A stretch of 40,063 nucleotides of DNA from HB2-32-21 sp040235495 (GCA_040235495.1 JBECKV010000035.1:1-40063); one strand, 5' to 3'; positions 8,657 to 17,450 are shown, counted from the first letter of the stretch. Notes: generated from the letters alone by a model not told the origin. Made by a program: numbers and translations.

Positions 8657-8657
8657 T

Positions 8658-9491
8658 TTATTGTCTACCCTGGCGCATAAGCTTGGGGGCCGCATTTTCG
8701 GTCGAGCGCCAGGGGTTGATCTCTATCCCTCCTCGTCGAGTAAAACGCGCGATTACCGTAAGTGCCTGGGGCTGGCACCGTCGCTGAATGTCGACAAAAA
8801 TCTGTTCGAGGCATTGTTCGTGAAAGGCCTTGTGGTGGCGATATGAAACCAGATAAGCCAGCACTCCGGCATGCACCATGGGCCGGCCCCGGTAATGTAT
8901 CGAAACGCTAGCCCAGTCCGGCTGGTTGGTAACCGGACAGCGTGACTTGAACAGGTGGCTAAACAAGGTTTCCTCTATAATTTCGTCATCGTCCAGGCAT
9001 AACAGAAAATCAGGACTTGGCTCACTTTTTACTCGTTGTAACGTCTGCTCGTCGAGATTTATACCGGCAAAGCTGCTCAGTCCCCTTTTGCTAAAGTCCT
9101 CGATAGAAACAATGTCAACCAGGACGGCTGCCGAGCAAACCACTCCAAGGTCTTTTTCGATCACCTCGGACAGGTCGTTGACAGAGGCAAAACGATGCTC
9201 GTTAAGCGAATTGAGATACAGCTTGAGGGATTTTGACTCCACCGTGCGAGGAGAGTGACAGGGAATACTCAGTTCCCCGATCGCCACCCTGGGTTTACCG
9301 TCCATATCCAGCCAGGATAGTTCGTAACAGGTCCAGTCATCAGCGCCAGAAAATGACAACGGTTCATCGGCGCGCAGACCGATAGTTTCGCGTCCCACCC
9401 GGCGTTCAATCGGTTGTAACAGGGCCGGACTGTATTGGTCGGGGTAATCAACACTGTGCCCCAACAGTGTTTCGGGGGGTTTTTCTTGCAT
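8658..9491 (-). CDS. queF: NADPH-dependent 7-cyano-7-deazaguanine reductase (preQ0 reductase)
   Basis: QueF reduces the nitrile of preQ0 to the amine of preQ1 for queuosine tRNA modification. The 277-residue length fits the bimodular E. coli-type enzyme (about 280). The N-terminal half has the substrate-binding motif ESKSLKLYLNS (residues 85-95). The C-terminal half holds the catalytic cysteine in KSRCPVTNQPDW (C185, with D192). The end RFTRRGGIEINPWRS is also typical. I chose ATG 9491 because MQEKPPETLLGHSVDYPDQY matches family N-termini; the upstream extension would overlap yadH. One base separates it from the upstream yadH stop, so it is probably the last gene of the yadG-yadH-queF transcript. 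Confidence 0.96.
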   Translation of the reverse strand: MQEKPPETLLGHSVDYPDQYSPALLQPIERRVGRETIGLRADEPLSFSGADDWTCYELSWLDMDGKPRVAIGELSIPCHSPRTVESKSLKLYLNSLNEHRFASVNDLSEVIEKDLGVVCSAAVLVDIVSIEDFSKRGLSSFAGINLDEQTLQRVKSEPSPDFLLCLDDDEIIEETLFSHLFKSRCPVTNQPDWASVSIHYRGRPMVHAGVLAYLVSYRHHKAFHEQCLEQIFVDIQRRCQPQALTVIARFTRRGGIEINPWRSTENAAPKLMRQGRQ

Positions 9492-9492
9492 C

Positions 9493-10266
9493 TCAGGCGC
9501 GCAATTTTTTGCCGGTTTCAAGCAAATGTAACGAAACCAGGAACAACACCACGACAAAGAAGATCAGTATTAAAAATGCCCAGCGCACGTCAATGTCCGA
9601 CACCCCTAAAAACCCGTAACGAAAGGCGTTAACCATGTAAAGCACGGGATTAAGCTTTGACGCGGCCTGCCAGAATTCCGGCAGCAGGCTCATTGAGTAA
9701 AACACGCCGCCCAGATAGGTCAGTGGCGTCAACACGAAGGTCGGGATGATCGAGATATCGTCAAAGTTGTCGGCATAGACTGCGTTTATCAGTCCGGCCA
9801 GGGAAAAGAGCATCGCCGTCAGGACGATAACACCCGCGGTAATCAGGGGGTGCAGAACATTGAGGCGCGTAAAAAACATTGACGCCAGCGTGACGATAAC
9901 GCCCACTGCCAGTCCGCGGGAGACACCGCCGGCCAGATAGCCCAGCAAGATGACGTAATTAGGCATTGGCGAGACCAGCATTTCCTCAATGTTACCGGCA
10001 AATTTATTGCCAAAAAACGAAGACACAACATTGCCAAAGGAGTTGGTAATCACCGCCAGCATTATCAGCCCGGGGACCACGAACTCAATATAACTGACAC
10101 CGGACATCGATCCGATCCTGGGCCCGATCAAGGTTCCGAATATCACGAAGTACAGCGCGATGGTGATGGCTGGCGGCAGCAGTGTCTGCTGCCATATACG
10201 GATAAAACGCCGCACTTCCTTGGTAAAAAGCGTCAGAAATGCAATCCACTGCTCCCTTAAAGTCAA
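9493..10266 (-). CDS. yadH: ABC-2 type transporter permease (YadH-like)
   Basis: The 257-residue inner-membrane protein has about six hydrophobic segments and the ABC-2 family pattern (FGTLIGPRIGSMSGVSYIEF, later FVLTPLTYLGGVFYS). Its length and sequence resemble E. coli YadH (256 residues). It should form a homodimeric exporter pore with the ATPase encoded just upstream. The two genes overlap by four bases, which indicates translational coupling. The substrate is unknown. queF follows directly on the same strand. Confidence 0.92.
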   Translation of the reverse strand: MTLREQWIAFLTLFTKEVRRFIRIWQQTLLPPAITIALYFVIFGTLIGPRIGSMSGVSYIEFVVPGLIMLAVITNSFGNVVSSFFGNKFAGNIEEMLVSPMPNYVILLGYLAGGVSRGLAVGVIVTLASMFFTRLNVLHPLITAGVIVLTAMLFSLAGLINAVYADNFDDISIIPTFVLTPLTYLGGVFYSMSLLPEFWQAASKLNPVLYMVNAFRYGFLGVSDIDVRWAFLILIFFVVVLFLVSLHLLETGKKLRA

Positions 10267-11237
10267 TTGCTCGCCCTCTTCGGCTCCGCCAATTCGAGGC
10301 TTACGGTGTCCAACTGGGCCTGTTGCGTCATGCTCAAAAAAAGCTCCTCAAGGCGATTTGCCTTGTTGCGCATACTGACCACATGGATGTTTCTCCGAGA
10401 CAGTGCCACAAACAGCTCATTTAATGACTGAGTTTTTTCTACTTCGACTTCGAAACTGTGCTGGTCGAGCGCCCGCGCGGGATAGCCATCGATCACCGGA
10501 AAATCGTCCAGAGCCTCGCGCGTGTCGAGAACGAACACCTCCTTGCTTAACTGCGCCAGCAATTGCCGGGTGCTGCTGTTTTGCACAATGCAACCCCGGT
10601 CGATGATGGCGATGTTACGGCAAAGGCTTTCCGCCTCCTCGAGATAGTGCGTCGTCAGGATTATGGTCGTTCCCTGCTGGTTAATCGCTTTCAGGAATTT
10701 CCAGAGTGATCGTCGCAATTCAATGTCAACCCCCGCTGTCGGCTCATCGAGGATCAACAGGCGCGGTTCATGAACCAGGGCACGGGCAATCATGAGACGG
10801 CGCTTCATGCCCCCGGACAAGGTTCTGGCACGCTCGTTTTTTTTGTCCCACAGACCCAGCTGGCGCAGATACTTTTCCGCCTGCGTCAACGCTATTTTGC
10901 GGGGCAGGCCGTAGTAACCGGCTTGCGTAGCGACGATATCAAACACTTTTTCGAACTGATTGAAATTAAATTCCTGGGGAACGACGCCCACTTCCTTCTT
11001 GGCCAGCGAGAACTGGGTGTCAATATCGTGGCCAAATATTTCGACCCTGCCCGAGGATTTGCGTACCAGCGAGCACAGCACACCGATAGTCGTTGATTTG
11101 CCGGCCCCGTTGGGGCCCAGAAGTGCAAAGAAATCACCGCCCTCAACCTCCAGGCTGATACCTTTCAAGGCTTCAAAGCCACCGCCGTAGGTTTTTTTCA
11201 GGTTTTCGATTCTTAGTGCGGGAATATTTGCTGTCAT
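10263..11237 (-). CDS. yadG: ABC transporter ATP-binding protein (YadG-like)
   Basis: The 324-residue ATPase drives the YadH permease. It has Walker A GPNGAGKST at residues 41-49, signature LSGGMKRRL, Walker B LLILDEPTAGVD and the switch histidine in LTTHYLEEAE. The central part (VVPQEFNFN, QAGYYG, IELRRSLWKFL) matches E. coli YadG strongly. A C-terminal extension of about 95 residues beyond the nucleotide-binding domain is usual for the group. It is the first gene of the yadG-yadH-queF set and lies downstream of the tRNA-Gly gene on the same strand, with about 190 bp between them. Confidence 0.93.
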   Translation of the reverse strand: MTANIPALRIENLKKTYGGGFEALKGISLEVEGGDFFALLGPNGAGKSTTIGVLCSLVRKSSGRVEIFGHDIDTQFSLAKKEVGVVPQEFNFNQFEKVFDIVATQAGYYGLPRKIALTQAEKYLRQLGLWDKKNERARTLSGGMKRRLMIARALVHEPRLLILDEPTAGVDIELRRSLWKFLKAINQQGTTIILTTHYLEEAESLCRNIAIIDRGCIVQNSSTRQLLAQLSKEVFVLDTREALDDFPVIDGYPARALDQHSFEVEVEKTQSLNELFVALSRRNIHVVSMRNKANRLEELFLSMTQQAQLDTVSLELAEPKRASN

Positions 11238-11427
11238 GCCGCCTGGCCCACGCCTCGTTAGCCGGTTTCACACGTTGATAAACCAGCAATCATAACCTAT
11301 CGCCGGAAGAGCTTGTCTAACGGGTATATCGGTGACGATCCGCGTGGCTCTGGAGGCGCCGGAATTCCTCAATGGGGTCTCAGGGCAATTGGCATTAATG
11401 TAGAGACAGGGAGGAGGAAATATGAAT

Positions 11428-11503
11428 TGGAGCGGGAAACCGGGTTCGAACCGGCGACCTCAACCTTGGCAAGGTTGCGCTCTACCAACTGAGCTATTCC
11501 CGC
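11428..11503 (-). tRNA. tRNA-Gly (GCC)
   Basis: On the minus strand a 76-nt tRNA starts with acceptor strand GCGGGAA at 11503 and ends with TTCCCGC, discriminator T and an encoded CCA. The D arm (GCTCAGTTGGTAGAGC), an anticodon loop reading TTGCCAA with anticodon GCC, and the T arm GGTTCGAACC are all present. It is the second gene of a two-tRNA operon, 32 bases after tRNA-Glu. Confidence 0.97.
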
Positions 11504-11535
11504 TTGATTGTGCGTCTCACTAGCCGTACCGCATA

Positions 11536-11611
11536 TGGCGTCCCGTAGGGGAGTCGAACCCCTGTTACCGCCGTGAAAGGGCGGTGTCCTAGGCCTCTAG
11601 ACGAACGGGAC
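11536..11611 (-). tRNA. tRNA-Glu (UUC)
   Basis: On the minus strand a 76-nt tRNA begins GTCCCGT at 11611, with D arm GTCTAGAGGCCTAGGAC, anticodon loop CTTTCAC (anticodon UUC), T arm GGTTCGACTCC and an encoded CCA. The acceptor stem GTCCCGT pairs with ACGGGAC. It is first in the tRNA-Glu/tRNA-Gly operon and follows a near-consensus promoter at 11649-11677. Confidence 0.97.
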
Positions 11612-11648
11612 GTTGGCTCTCCAGAGGCTTATCCCCGAAGAGGCGCGC

Positions 11649-11677
11649 ATTCTAAGAACCACGACCAACGCTGTCAA
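11649..11677 (-). promoter_or_regulatory. Sigma-70 promoter of the tRNA-Glu/Gly operon
   Basis: The minus strand shows a perfect -35 TTGACA (11677-11672), a 17-bp spacer and -10 TAGAAT (11654-11649). The discriminator after the -10 is GCGCGCC. A GC-rich discriminator is typical of stable-RNA promoters under stringent control. Transcription would start near 11642, about 30 nt before tRNA-Glu. Confidence 0.8.
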
Positions 11678-11740
11678 GCAAGAAGCCGCTCGCGCCGACA
11701 ACCGCATCCTCACTGTTCCCCACGCCGCGGGTTGCTGAAT

Positions 11741-12691
11741 TCAGGGAATGTCATTCACGTCTCCCGGCGGACCCACATGATGTGGGTGCACTTCGTGAGG
11801 CGCCAGAGCCGGCTCACCCTTGACCGGGACGGTACGTGATAGAAACTCAATGACCGATGAGGCGAAAACGTCATTACGGTCCCCCGCCACCATATGTCCC
11901 GCGCCGGTCACATTGACATATTCACTGTGGGCACACAAGGTTAAAAAACTCTGGGCGCCCTCTTCGCTAAGCACATCCGAAAGCCCGCCCCTGACTAACA
12001 ACGTGGGTAATTTCAGATTGCGGGAGCAGGCCTCCAGCCGGGCTTGTCGCTTGGGTATATCGCGGCGCATGGCTCTAAATTGTGGATCCCAGTGCCAGCG
12101 GTATTTGCCATCTGGTGTCAAGCGCACATTTTTCGCGAGTCCATCCAGGTTTTTAGGTGCCGTTCGATGCGGCTGGTAACTGCCGATAGCTTCGGCGACT
12201 TCTTCCAGCGAGCTAAAGCCTTCCGGTTTCAGGCTCATGAAGGTCTGTATTTTGTCAACGCCCTCCGGCTCCACGCGAGGCGCGATATCAACCAGCACCA
12301 GCGCCGTGGCATCGACATGATCCTCGCCAGCGGCGACAAGACTGGTGCCTCCGCCCATCGAAGCCCCAACCAGTACCGGTCGCTTGTCGCCAAAGACTGC
12401 AATCACACATTTGAGATCCTCCACCATGACATCCATGCCATAGACACCATCTGGCGCCCAGTCGGAGTCGCCATGGCCCCGTGCATCAAAGGCCACTGCA
12501 TGGTAGCCGGCAGCGCCCAGGGATTCGCCGGCGCCTTTCCAGGCATGACGGGTCTGGCCGCCACCATGTTGAAGCAACACCAGGGGGCCACTCGGGTCGC
12601 CCCAGGAGTCGGCGGCAATGGTGACGCCGCCATGGGCCTGAAGGCGATGCATGGGTTCCGGGGTTCCGGGTAATCGGGTTCCTGCACTCAT
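11741..12691 (-). CDS. Alpha/beta hydrolase
   Basis: The 316-residue protein has the alpha/beta-hydrolase fold: HGGG oxyanion region at residues 42-45, AFDARGHGDSDW, nucleophile S111 in GASMGGG, probable acid D239 (RGGLSDVL) and catalytic H266 (GAGHMVAG). It lacks a signal peptide and should be a cytoplasmic esterase or related hydrolase; the substrate is not evident. The C-terminal 35 residues are histidine- and proline-rich and extend past the usual fold. It lies 78 bp downstream of an amidohydrolase gene on the same strand, so the two may be co-transcribed and act on the same compound. Confidence 0.88.
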   Translation of the reverse strand: MSAGTRLPGTPEPMHRLQAHGGVTIAADSWGDPSGPLVLLQHGGGQTRHAWKGAGESLGAAGYHAVAFDARGHGDSDWAPDGVYGMDVMVEDLKCVIAVFGDKRPVLVGASMGGGTSLVAAGEDHVDATALVLVDIAPRVEPEGVDKIQTFMSLKPEGFSSLEEVAEAIGSYQPHRTAPKNLDGLAKNVRLTPDGKYRWHWDPQFRAMRRDIPKRQARLEACSRNLKLPTLLVRGGLSDVLSEEGAQSFLTLCAHSEYVNVTGAGHMVAGDRNDVFASSVIEFLSRTVPVKGEPALAPHEVHPHHVGPPGDVNDIP

Positions 12692-12769
12692 AATTTTTTA
12701 CCTCGATATAAACAAAAAACCTGTGCTCTCCCCGGATATAACATCAAGTCGTTCTCCGGGGTCATGGAA

Positions 12770-14143
12770 TCAAAGTCCGTCCGGCTGGTGTTGCGGCGCC
12801 GCCGCAATCAAAGCCCTGGGATCGTAAGCCTTGCCACCCCGATAGGTGGTTTCCAGGGTACGCAACTCGGCGACATCCCTTAGCGGATCGCCGGTTAGCA
12901 CCAGAAAATCCGCATAACGGCCCGGCGCGACCACACCAATATCCTGATCAGCGCGAAGGTAATTAGCCGCAACGGAGGTCACTGCCCGAATCGCGTCCAT
13001 GTTGCCAATGGCTTCGGCTAGCAGCTCGATTTCACGTAACAGCGCAAAACCAGGTGGCGGGTACGCCAGTGCCCCGCAATCGGTGCCCCCCACCACCCTG
13101 CCCCCGGCCTCGTGCAGCTGGCGGGTCACCTCCTGATGTTTTTCAAGCGCCCGACTTCCCGCGCCGGTGTCAAAAAAACCGGGGTGAATATCCCAGTCAG
13201 GCCGATCGCCCAGACGTTTTTTCATACGACTTTGACGCTGTAAAGCCGCGGGTGGAATCAGTTTTCTGTCCGGGTCCCTGAGCGCGCCATCGACGCCCGC
13301 CTTGGCCGTCCAGAGCAAATCCAGTGTCGTTCCCATATGCACTTGCTTATCGACCATGGCGGCCACCCACTTGCGCATGCGCTCGCCCTTGAGGTCGGCC
13401 TGCTCCCACCCTTCCATGGTTTTCGCCCAGAACGCGGGGTCCATCATCGAGGCATCATTGCCAAATCGCATGTTGAGGGCACAGATATCGTTGTAGGGTG
13501 AAATCCAGACATGCTCCAGGCCATCGATGCCGGCTTCAATCGCCTCCATGGAAGAGCAGTAACCCAGGTGCCCGGTAACGGGCACGCGCTTGTCCACGTA
13601 ATTGATAACACTGCGAACGATGTCCGATGTCATAGTGAAATAACACTTGATGCCATCGACGCCAGCGGCGAGCAGTTCGCCGATTTTTCCCGGCACCGCC
13701 GCAACGCTGGGTACCCGATCGAGCATGATAGTAAATCCGGGGCTCTCGAAACTGGCGCCGGGGCCATCCAGCAGCGGCCCGCAGACAAACAGCCTCGGGC
13801 CCAGTTTCTTGCCGCTGTTGAGATCCTCGCGGTTTTGCAGTACCAGATCGAGCCGCCCGCCAACATCGCGCGCCGTGGTAACGCCTGCCGCCAAAAACAA
13901 CGGAAAACATTCACTGTCCATCATCACGGTATGGATGTGAGTGTCGATCAACCCCGGGACCACGGTTTTGCCACTAAGATCGACCACCGCCACCTCTTCG
14001 CCAATGCTGATCTCGCCCTGTTTGACTTCGGCGATGCGCTCACCCCGAACCAGGATGGAAACTCCGTTGCGCGGTTGATCCGCCAGACCATCGATCAGAC
14101 GGGCATTGGTAAACAACGTCCCATTGGCTTGCTTGGCGCTCAT
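12770..14143 (-). CDS. Metal-dependent amidohydrolase
   Basis: This 457-residue protein belongs to the amidohydrolase superfamily, imidazolonepropionase/prolidase-like branch. Metal ligands visible are H69 and H71 (GLIDTHIH), a probable carboxylated lysine K166 (DGIKCYF), H192 (TGHLGY), H211 (GLEHVW) and D355 (GGTDCGA). The small beta-sandwich segments at both ends (VSILVRGERIAEV; VVAPGRYADFLVLTGDPLRDV) are complete. The start has AAGGGGAAC just upstream. No signal peptide is present, so it is probably cytoplasmic and hydrolyses a cyclic amide, dipeptide or similar bond. The neighbouring alpha/beta hydrolase suggests a degradative role. Confidence 0.9.
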   Translation of the reverse strand: MSAKQANGTLFTNARLIDGLADQPRNGVSILVRGERIAEVKQGEISIGEEVAVVDLSGKTVVPGLIDTHIHTVMMDSECFPLFLAAGVTTARDVGGRLDLVLQNREDLNSGKKLGPRLFVCGPLLDGPGASFESPGFTIMLDRVPSVAAVPGKIGELLAAGVDGIKCYFTMTSDIVRSVINYVDKRVPVTGHLGYCSSMEAIEAGIDGLEHVWISPYNDICALNMRFGNDASMMDPAFWAKTMEGWEQADLKGERMRKWVAAMVDKQVHMGTTLDLLWTAKAGVDGALRDPDRKLIPPAALQRQSRMKKRLGDRPDWDIHPGFFDTGAGSRALEKHQEVTRQLHEAGGRVVGGTDCGALAYPPPGFALLREIELLAEAIGNMDAIRAVTSVAANYLRADQDIGVVAPGRYADFLVLTGDPLRDVAELRTLETTYRGGKAYDPRALIAAAPQHQPDGL

Positions 14144-14169
14144 GTTTGTTCCCCTTAAGACAATTGCAC

Positions 14170-14191
14170 GAGTCTCGTTGAACCGAGACTC
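14170..14191. repeat. Perfect 8-bp inverted repeat upstream of the amidohydrolase
   Basis: GAGTCTCG and CGAGACTC flank a 6-base loop (TTGAAC) in the region between the divergent amidohydrolase and the 70-residue ORF. It has no following T-run on either strand, so it is not a standard terminator. It lies 27 bp before the amidohydrolase start and could be an operator or a leader hairpin. Confidence 0.45.
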
Positions 14192-14299
14192 TGTGGTTTA
14201 TTTGACTAGTTTGACCTGATATTACTGCTTCGTTGTCGGATCAACAAACGATAAAATACTTAAAACCCGGGTTTTCTTTATCAATAGCACTCCATTCCT

Positions 14300-14329
14300 T
14301 TGACAAGCTTTACCGGGGTGGACTAGATT
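14300..14329 (+). promoter_or_regulatory. Candidate sigma-70 promoter for the 70-residue gene
   Basis: A perfect TTGACA (14300-14305) is followed after 18 bp by TAGATT (14324-14329). Transcription would start near 14336, about 30 bp before the ATG at 14366. The -10 is one mismatch from TATATT-like forms, so this is a moderate prediction. Confidence 0.5.
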
Positions 14330-14365
14330 CACCGCTATCCTTTGACCTAAGCACAAGAGCTAAAA

Positions 14366-14578
14366 ATGGCCACGGCAGATCTCTACGAAGAGTTTGAGCA
14401 ACTGGTACGCGGGGAAATCGTCAAAATCCCCAGGGATGAATTTCGCGCCCGCTGCGACGAGGATGACAAGTACACCTACCTGAGCGTCGCCCGGAGAATC
14501 GCAGAAAGAAACCGCTTTAAACTGATAGTGCATGACGACGAACTGGAGTTTATTTGTCCGCCGCCCAGTAAGTATTAA
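14366..14578 (+). CDS. Small hypothetical protein (70 aa)
   Basis: I do not recognise this 70-residue acidic protein. It is rich in charged residues (LYEEFEQLVRGEIVKIP, RDEFRARCDEDDKYTYL) and ends in ELEFICPPPSKY. No signal peptide or membrane segment is present. A clear sigma-70 promoter candidate lies just upstream and the crotonase-family gene is 135 bp downstream. The even use of codons and plausible promoter support a real gene, but the start codon lacks a strong ribosome-binding site. The function is unknown. Confidence 0.6.
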   Translation: MATADLYEEFEQLVRGEIVKIPRDEFRARCDEDDKYTYLSVARRIAERNRFKLIVHDDELEFICPPPSKY

Positions 14579-14713
14579 GCAGGTTTATTCGCCACCACGG
14601 CCATCTAGCAGCCGTTTGGCCTCTTTCTTCCTGGTACCGAGCGCGCTAGATTACTGCTACCTTATTAACTGTTCCGCTTTAGTTTGCCATGGGCCAATTT
14701 ACAGGAGATTTTG

Positions 14714-15523
14714 ATGAGTATCGGCAATTACCCGGATATTGAGGTGGCGCTTGACGACTATGTCGCCACCGTCACCCTCCAGAGACCACCCCACAATTAT
14801 TTCGACTACAACCTGATCTGTTCGATCGCCGATGCCTTTGAGGATCTGGATAAAAACACGCAATGCCGAGCCATTGTGCTAACCGCCGATGGTAAATCGT
14901 TTTGCGCCGGCGCCAACTTCGGCGGCAATGACGCCATTGACAGGCAGGATGAAAGCAACCCCGAGGACAACGCCTTTAAAAAGCGATCCGGGCGCCTTTA
15001 TCGAGAGGCTGTACGCCTGTTTCGAGCAAAAAAACCCGTGGTCTGTGCCGTTCAGGGAGCCGCTATCGGCGGCGGTCTCGGACTGGCCCTGGTGGGCGAT
15101 TTCCGCGTCGCCTGCCCGGAAGCCCGGTTTAGCGCCAATTTCTCTCGCCTCGGCTTTCATCCCGGTTTCGGCCTGACCCACACCCTGCCTGCCCTGATCG
15201 GTCAACAGAAGGCGCATCTGATGTTTTATACCGGTCGGCGTATCAAGGCCGAACAGGCCGAGCAGTGGGGCCTGATTGACCTGCTCGTGGCAAGGGAAGC
15301 GCTTCTACCCAGCGCCCGAGCCCTGGCGCGGGAAATCGCTGGCTCCGCGCCCCTGGCGGTACAATCGATTCGAGAAACAGTACGCCAGGGCCTGGCCGAC
15401 CGCGTTCAGGCGGCTACCGACCGTGAACTTCAGGAACAGGAATGGCTACTTAAAACCGAAGATGCAAAAGAGGGAATTAAAGCGACCGCTGAGCGCCGGG
15501 AGCCCCGCTTTGCGGCGAAATAG
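14714..15523 (+). CDS. Enoyl-CoA hydratase/isomerase-family protein (catalytic glutamates not conserved)
   Basis: This 269-residue crotonase-fold protein has the two oxyanion-hole segments, GKSFCAGANFGG and AAIGGGLGLALVGDFRVA. The positions of the two acid-base glutamates of true hydratases are changed: GGGCEL is GGGLGL here, and the PEI(x)LG segment is NFSRLG. It may therefore be an isomerase, a hydrolase or a non-canonical crotonase rather than a beta-oxidation hydratase. ATG 14714 follows AGGAG by eight bases; the in-frame ATG at 14684 has no such site. The beta-propeller lipoprotein gene follows after an AT-rich gap. Confidence 0.85.
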   Translation: MSIGNYPDIEVALDDYVATVTLQRPPHNYFDYNLICSIADAFEDLDKNTQCRAIVLTADGKSFCAGANFGGNDAIDRQDESNPEDNAFKKRSGRLYREAVRLFRAKKPVVCAVQGAAIGGGLGLALVGDFRVACPEARFSANFSRLGFHPGFGLTHTLPALIGQQKAHLMFYTGRRIKAEQAEQWGLIDLLVAREALLPSARALAREIAGSAPLAVQSIRETVRQGLADRVQAATDRELQEQEWLLKTEDAKEGIKATAERREPRFAAK

Positions 15524-15609
15524 ATCTGGAAATACGTTCATATAAATTTATATTTGTTAAAATTCAAATAGTTATGATAAATATTTAAAGTAATCAGTGG
15601 GGATTAATT

Positions 15610-17319
15610 ATGAGCATTACCTTCCAGCAAAGCTACTCCAAGGAAGCTTTAGGCAGGTCAACCAGCGTGTTCCTGGCAGCCGTCCTGACCTTCAGCCTGA
15701 TGGCCTGCGGAGATTCGAGCGAGCGTCCGCAAAAAGGCATGCTGGAAGCGGAAGGCACAAAGGACCCCTATCTGATCCAGTATCTCGTGGGCGGTTCGGA
15801 CTTCCTCAGCATTCATGGCTCTACCTTTGATAGCGACGACAACTTCTACGCCGGCAGCGTGATGGGCCAGAGTATTCATAAAATAGATATCACCACCGGT
15901 GAGTCAAGCGTTTTTGTAGGCCCGCCAGACGGCGTTGCCGATGATCTGGAGTTTGGACCCGATGGCACACTGGTGTGGACCTCCATCCTGAATGGTAAGG
16001 TGTTCGGACGCCGGCCCAGCGGCGAGGTGTTCCTGGTGGCTGACAACCTTCCCGGTGCCAATGCCGTAGCCTTTGATCCCACTGGCCGTCTGTTTGTCAC
16101 CCAGGTGCTCTGGGGCGATGCCCTGTGGGAGCTTGATCTCGGGGGGAAAAAGAAACCCCGCAAGGTCATCGAGAACATGGGCCATCTCAATGGCTTTGAC
16201 TTTGATCGTGAAGGCTACCTTTACGGACCCCTGCTGTTTAAGGGCAAGGTCGTACGCGTTGACGTGGACAGCGGTGAACTCACCACCGTGGCCACCGGTT
16301 TCAAAATCCCGGTGGCGGTCAATCTCGACAGCCAGGATAACCTCTATGTCGCCGACACCGCCCTGGGCCGGATGGTGCGTGTCAATAGAAAGACCGGTGA
16401 GAAAACCCTGGTGGCAACTGTTGATCCGGGTATCGACAACCTGTCCCTCAATTCGAAGGACGAATTATTTATCACCAACATGAATGACAACGCGGTCTAC
16501 AAGATCAATACCCGCACCGGCGCCAGTCGCAATATCGTTCGCAGTGAGTTGTCCGTACCCGGTGGACTGGACGTCTATACCGATGAATTCGGCGATGAAA
16601 CCGTGCTGCTGGGCGACCTGTTTACCTATAGCACGGTAAATGGCGGCAGTGGCGAGGTCACTGATATCAAGCGCGCGCTGCGCGACAAGTTCGAGATGCC
16701 CATGTCCGTGAATCTGAAGGGCGACAGGGTTGCGGTTACCAGCTGGTTCAGTAATGCGGTGGAAATCTATGACAGGATCAGCCATAAGGTGCTGGCCACC
16801 TACCATGATTTCAATTTTCCGGTCGATGCCGTACTGATCGATGAAGATAGAATCCTGGTTGCCGAACAGGGGACGGGTTCGCTGTTACTGGTCTCTGGAA
16901 AACATGGGGAGGACCGTAAACTCGTGCGCGAGGGCATCCCCGGCGTGGCCGCCCTTCGCCCCGGCGCCGATGATGACAAGGTCTATGTCACTGACGTGCT
17001 TGGCGGACAGTTACTCGAAGTCGATATTGATAATGGCAAGACCCGGGTTATCGCCAAGGGCCTGGACAAACCGGAAGGCTTTGATGTTGCCGCTGACGGC
17101 AGCATTATCCTGGCTGAAGTAGGCAAGCAACGCATCGTGCATATAAATTCCAAGAGTGGTGAAATCAGTGAGATCGCGAGAAACCTCGCCATTGGTCTAC
17201 CACCGGCGGACAATACACCGGCCGCCTACATCCAGACCGGCGTGGCGGTTTCAAAGGCAGGCAATATTTATGTTACCTCCGACCTCAATACGGCCTTGTA
17301 CAAAATCACACCCCAGTAG
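15610..17319 (+). CDS. Exported beta-propeller (SMP-30/NHL-type) lipoprotein
   Basis: The 569-residue protein starts with a lipoprotein signal peptide: a basic N-terminus, hydrophobic FLAAVLTFSL and lipobox LMAC with C33 as the acylated residue. The rest is a series of repeated beta-propeller blades, with recurring patterns such as VDVDSGELTTVATGF, VNRKTGEKTLVATV and VDIDNGKTRVIAKGL. These resemble SMP-30/gluconolactonase or NHL-repeat proteins. It should be tethered to a membrane facing the periplasm or outside. It may bind or hydrolyse a lactone-like substrate, but active-site metal ligands cannot be assigned by eye. An AT-rich upstream region (15530-15600) probably holds the promoter, and GTGGGGA precedes the ATG. 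The aldehyde dehydrogenase gene follows. Confidence 0.85.
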   Translation: MSITFQQSYSKEALGRSTSVFLAAVLTFSLMACGDSSERPQKGMLEAEGTKDPYLIQYLVGGSDFLSIHGSTFDSDDNFYAGSVMGQSIHKIDITTGESSVFVGPPDGVADDLEFGPDGTLVWTSILNGKVFGRRPSGEVFLVADNLPGANAVAFDPTGRLFVTQVLWGDALWELDLGGKKKPRKVIENMGHLNGFDFDREGYLYGPLLFKGKVVRVDVDSGELTTVATGFKIPVAVNLDSQDNLYVADTALGRMVRVNRKTGEKTLVATVDPGIDNLSLNSKDELFITNMNDNAVYKINTRTGASRNIVRSELSVPGGLDVYTDEFGDETVLLGDLFTYSTVNGGSGEVTDIKRALRDKFEMPMSVNLKGDRVAVTSWFSNAVEIYDRISHKVLATYHDFNFPVDAVLIDEDRILVAEQGTGSLLLVSGKHGEDRKLVREGIPGVAALRPGADDDKVYVTDVLGGQLLEVDIDNGKTRVIAKGLDKPEGFDVAADGSIILAEVGKQRIVHINSKSGEISEIARNLAIGLPPADNTPAAYIQTGVAVSKAGNIYVTSDLNTALYKITPQ

Positions 17320-17450
17320 CTAAAACTGTTGCCTAAGTGCCTGTATAAATTGAAAAACGTCGTGCTAGGGGAAAGAAAGGAAAAGAATTAAGCAGAATCC
17401 CAGTGCCACCGTGTATCGCAATTTCGTCGTCAATTACAGGGGAACATACC

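Noticed and set aside
11422..11523. Plus-strand ORF with a perfect AGGAGGAAAT before ATG, running through the tRNA-Gly gene
   Set aside because: It is the antisense of a tRNA gene (GKPGSNRRP pattern), a known source of false proteins. The good Shine-Dalgarno match is probably chance.
11573..11839. Plus-strand ORF across tRNA-Glu
   Set aside because: It overlaps the antisense of tRNA-Glu and its promoter and has no protein-like features.
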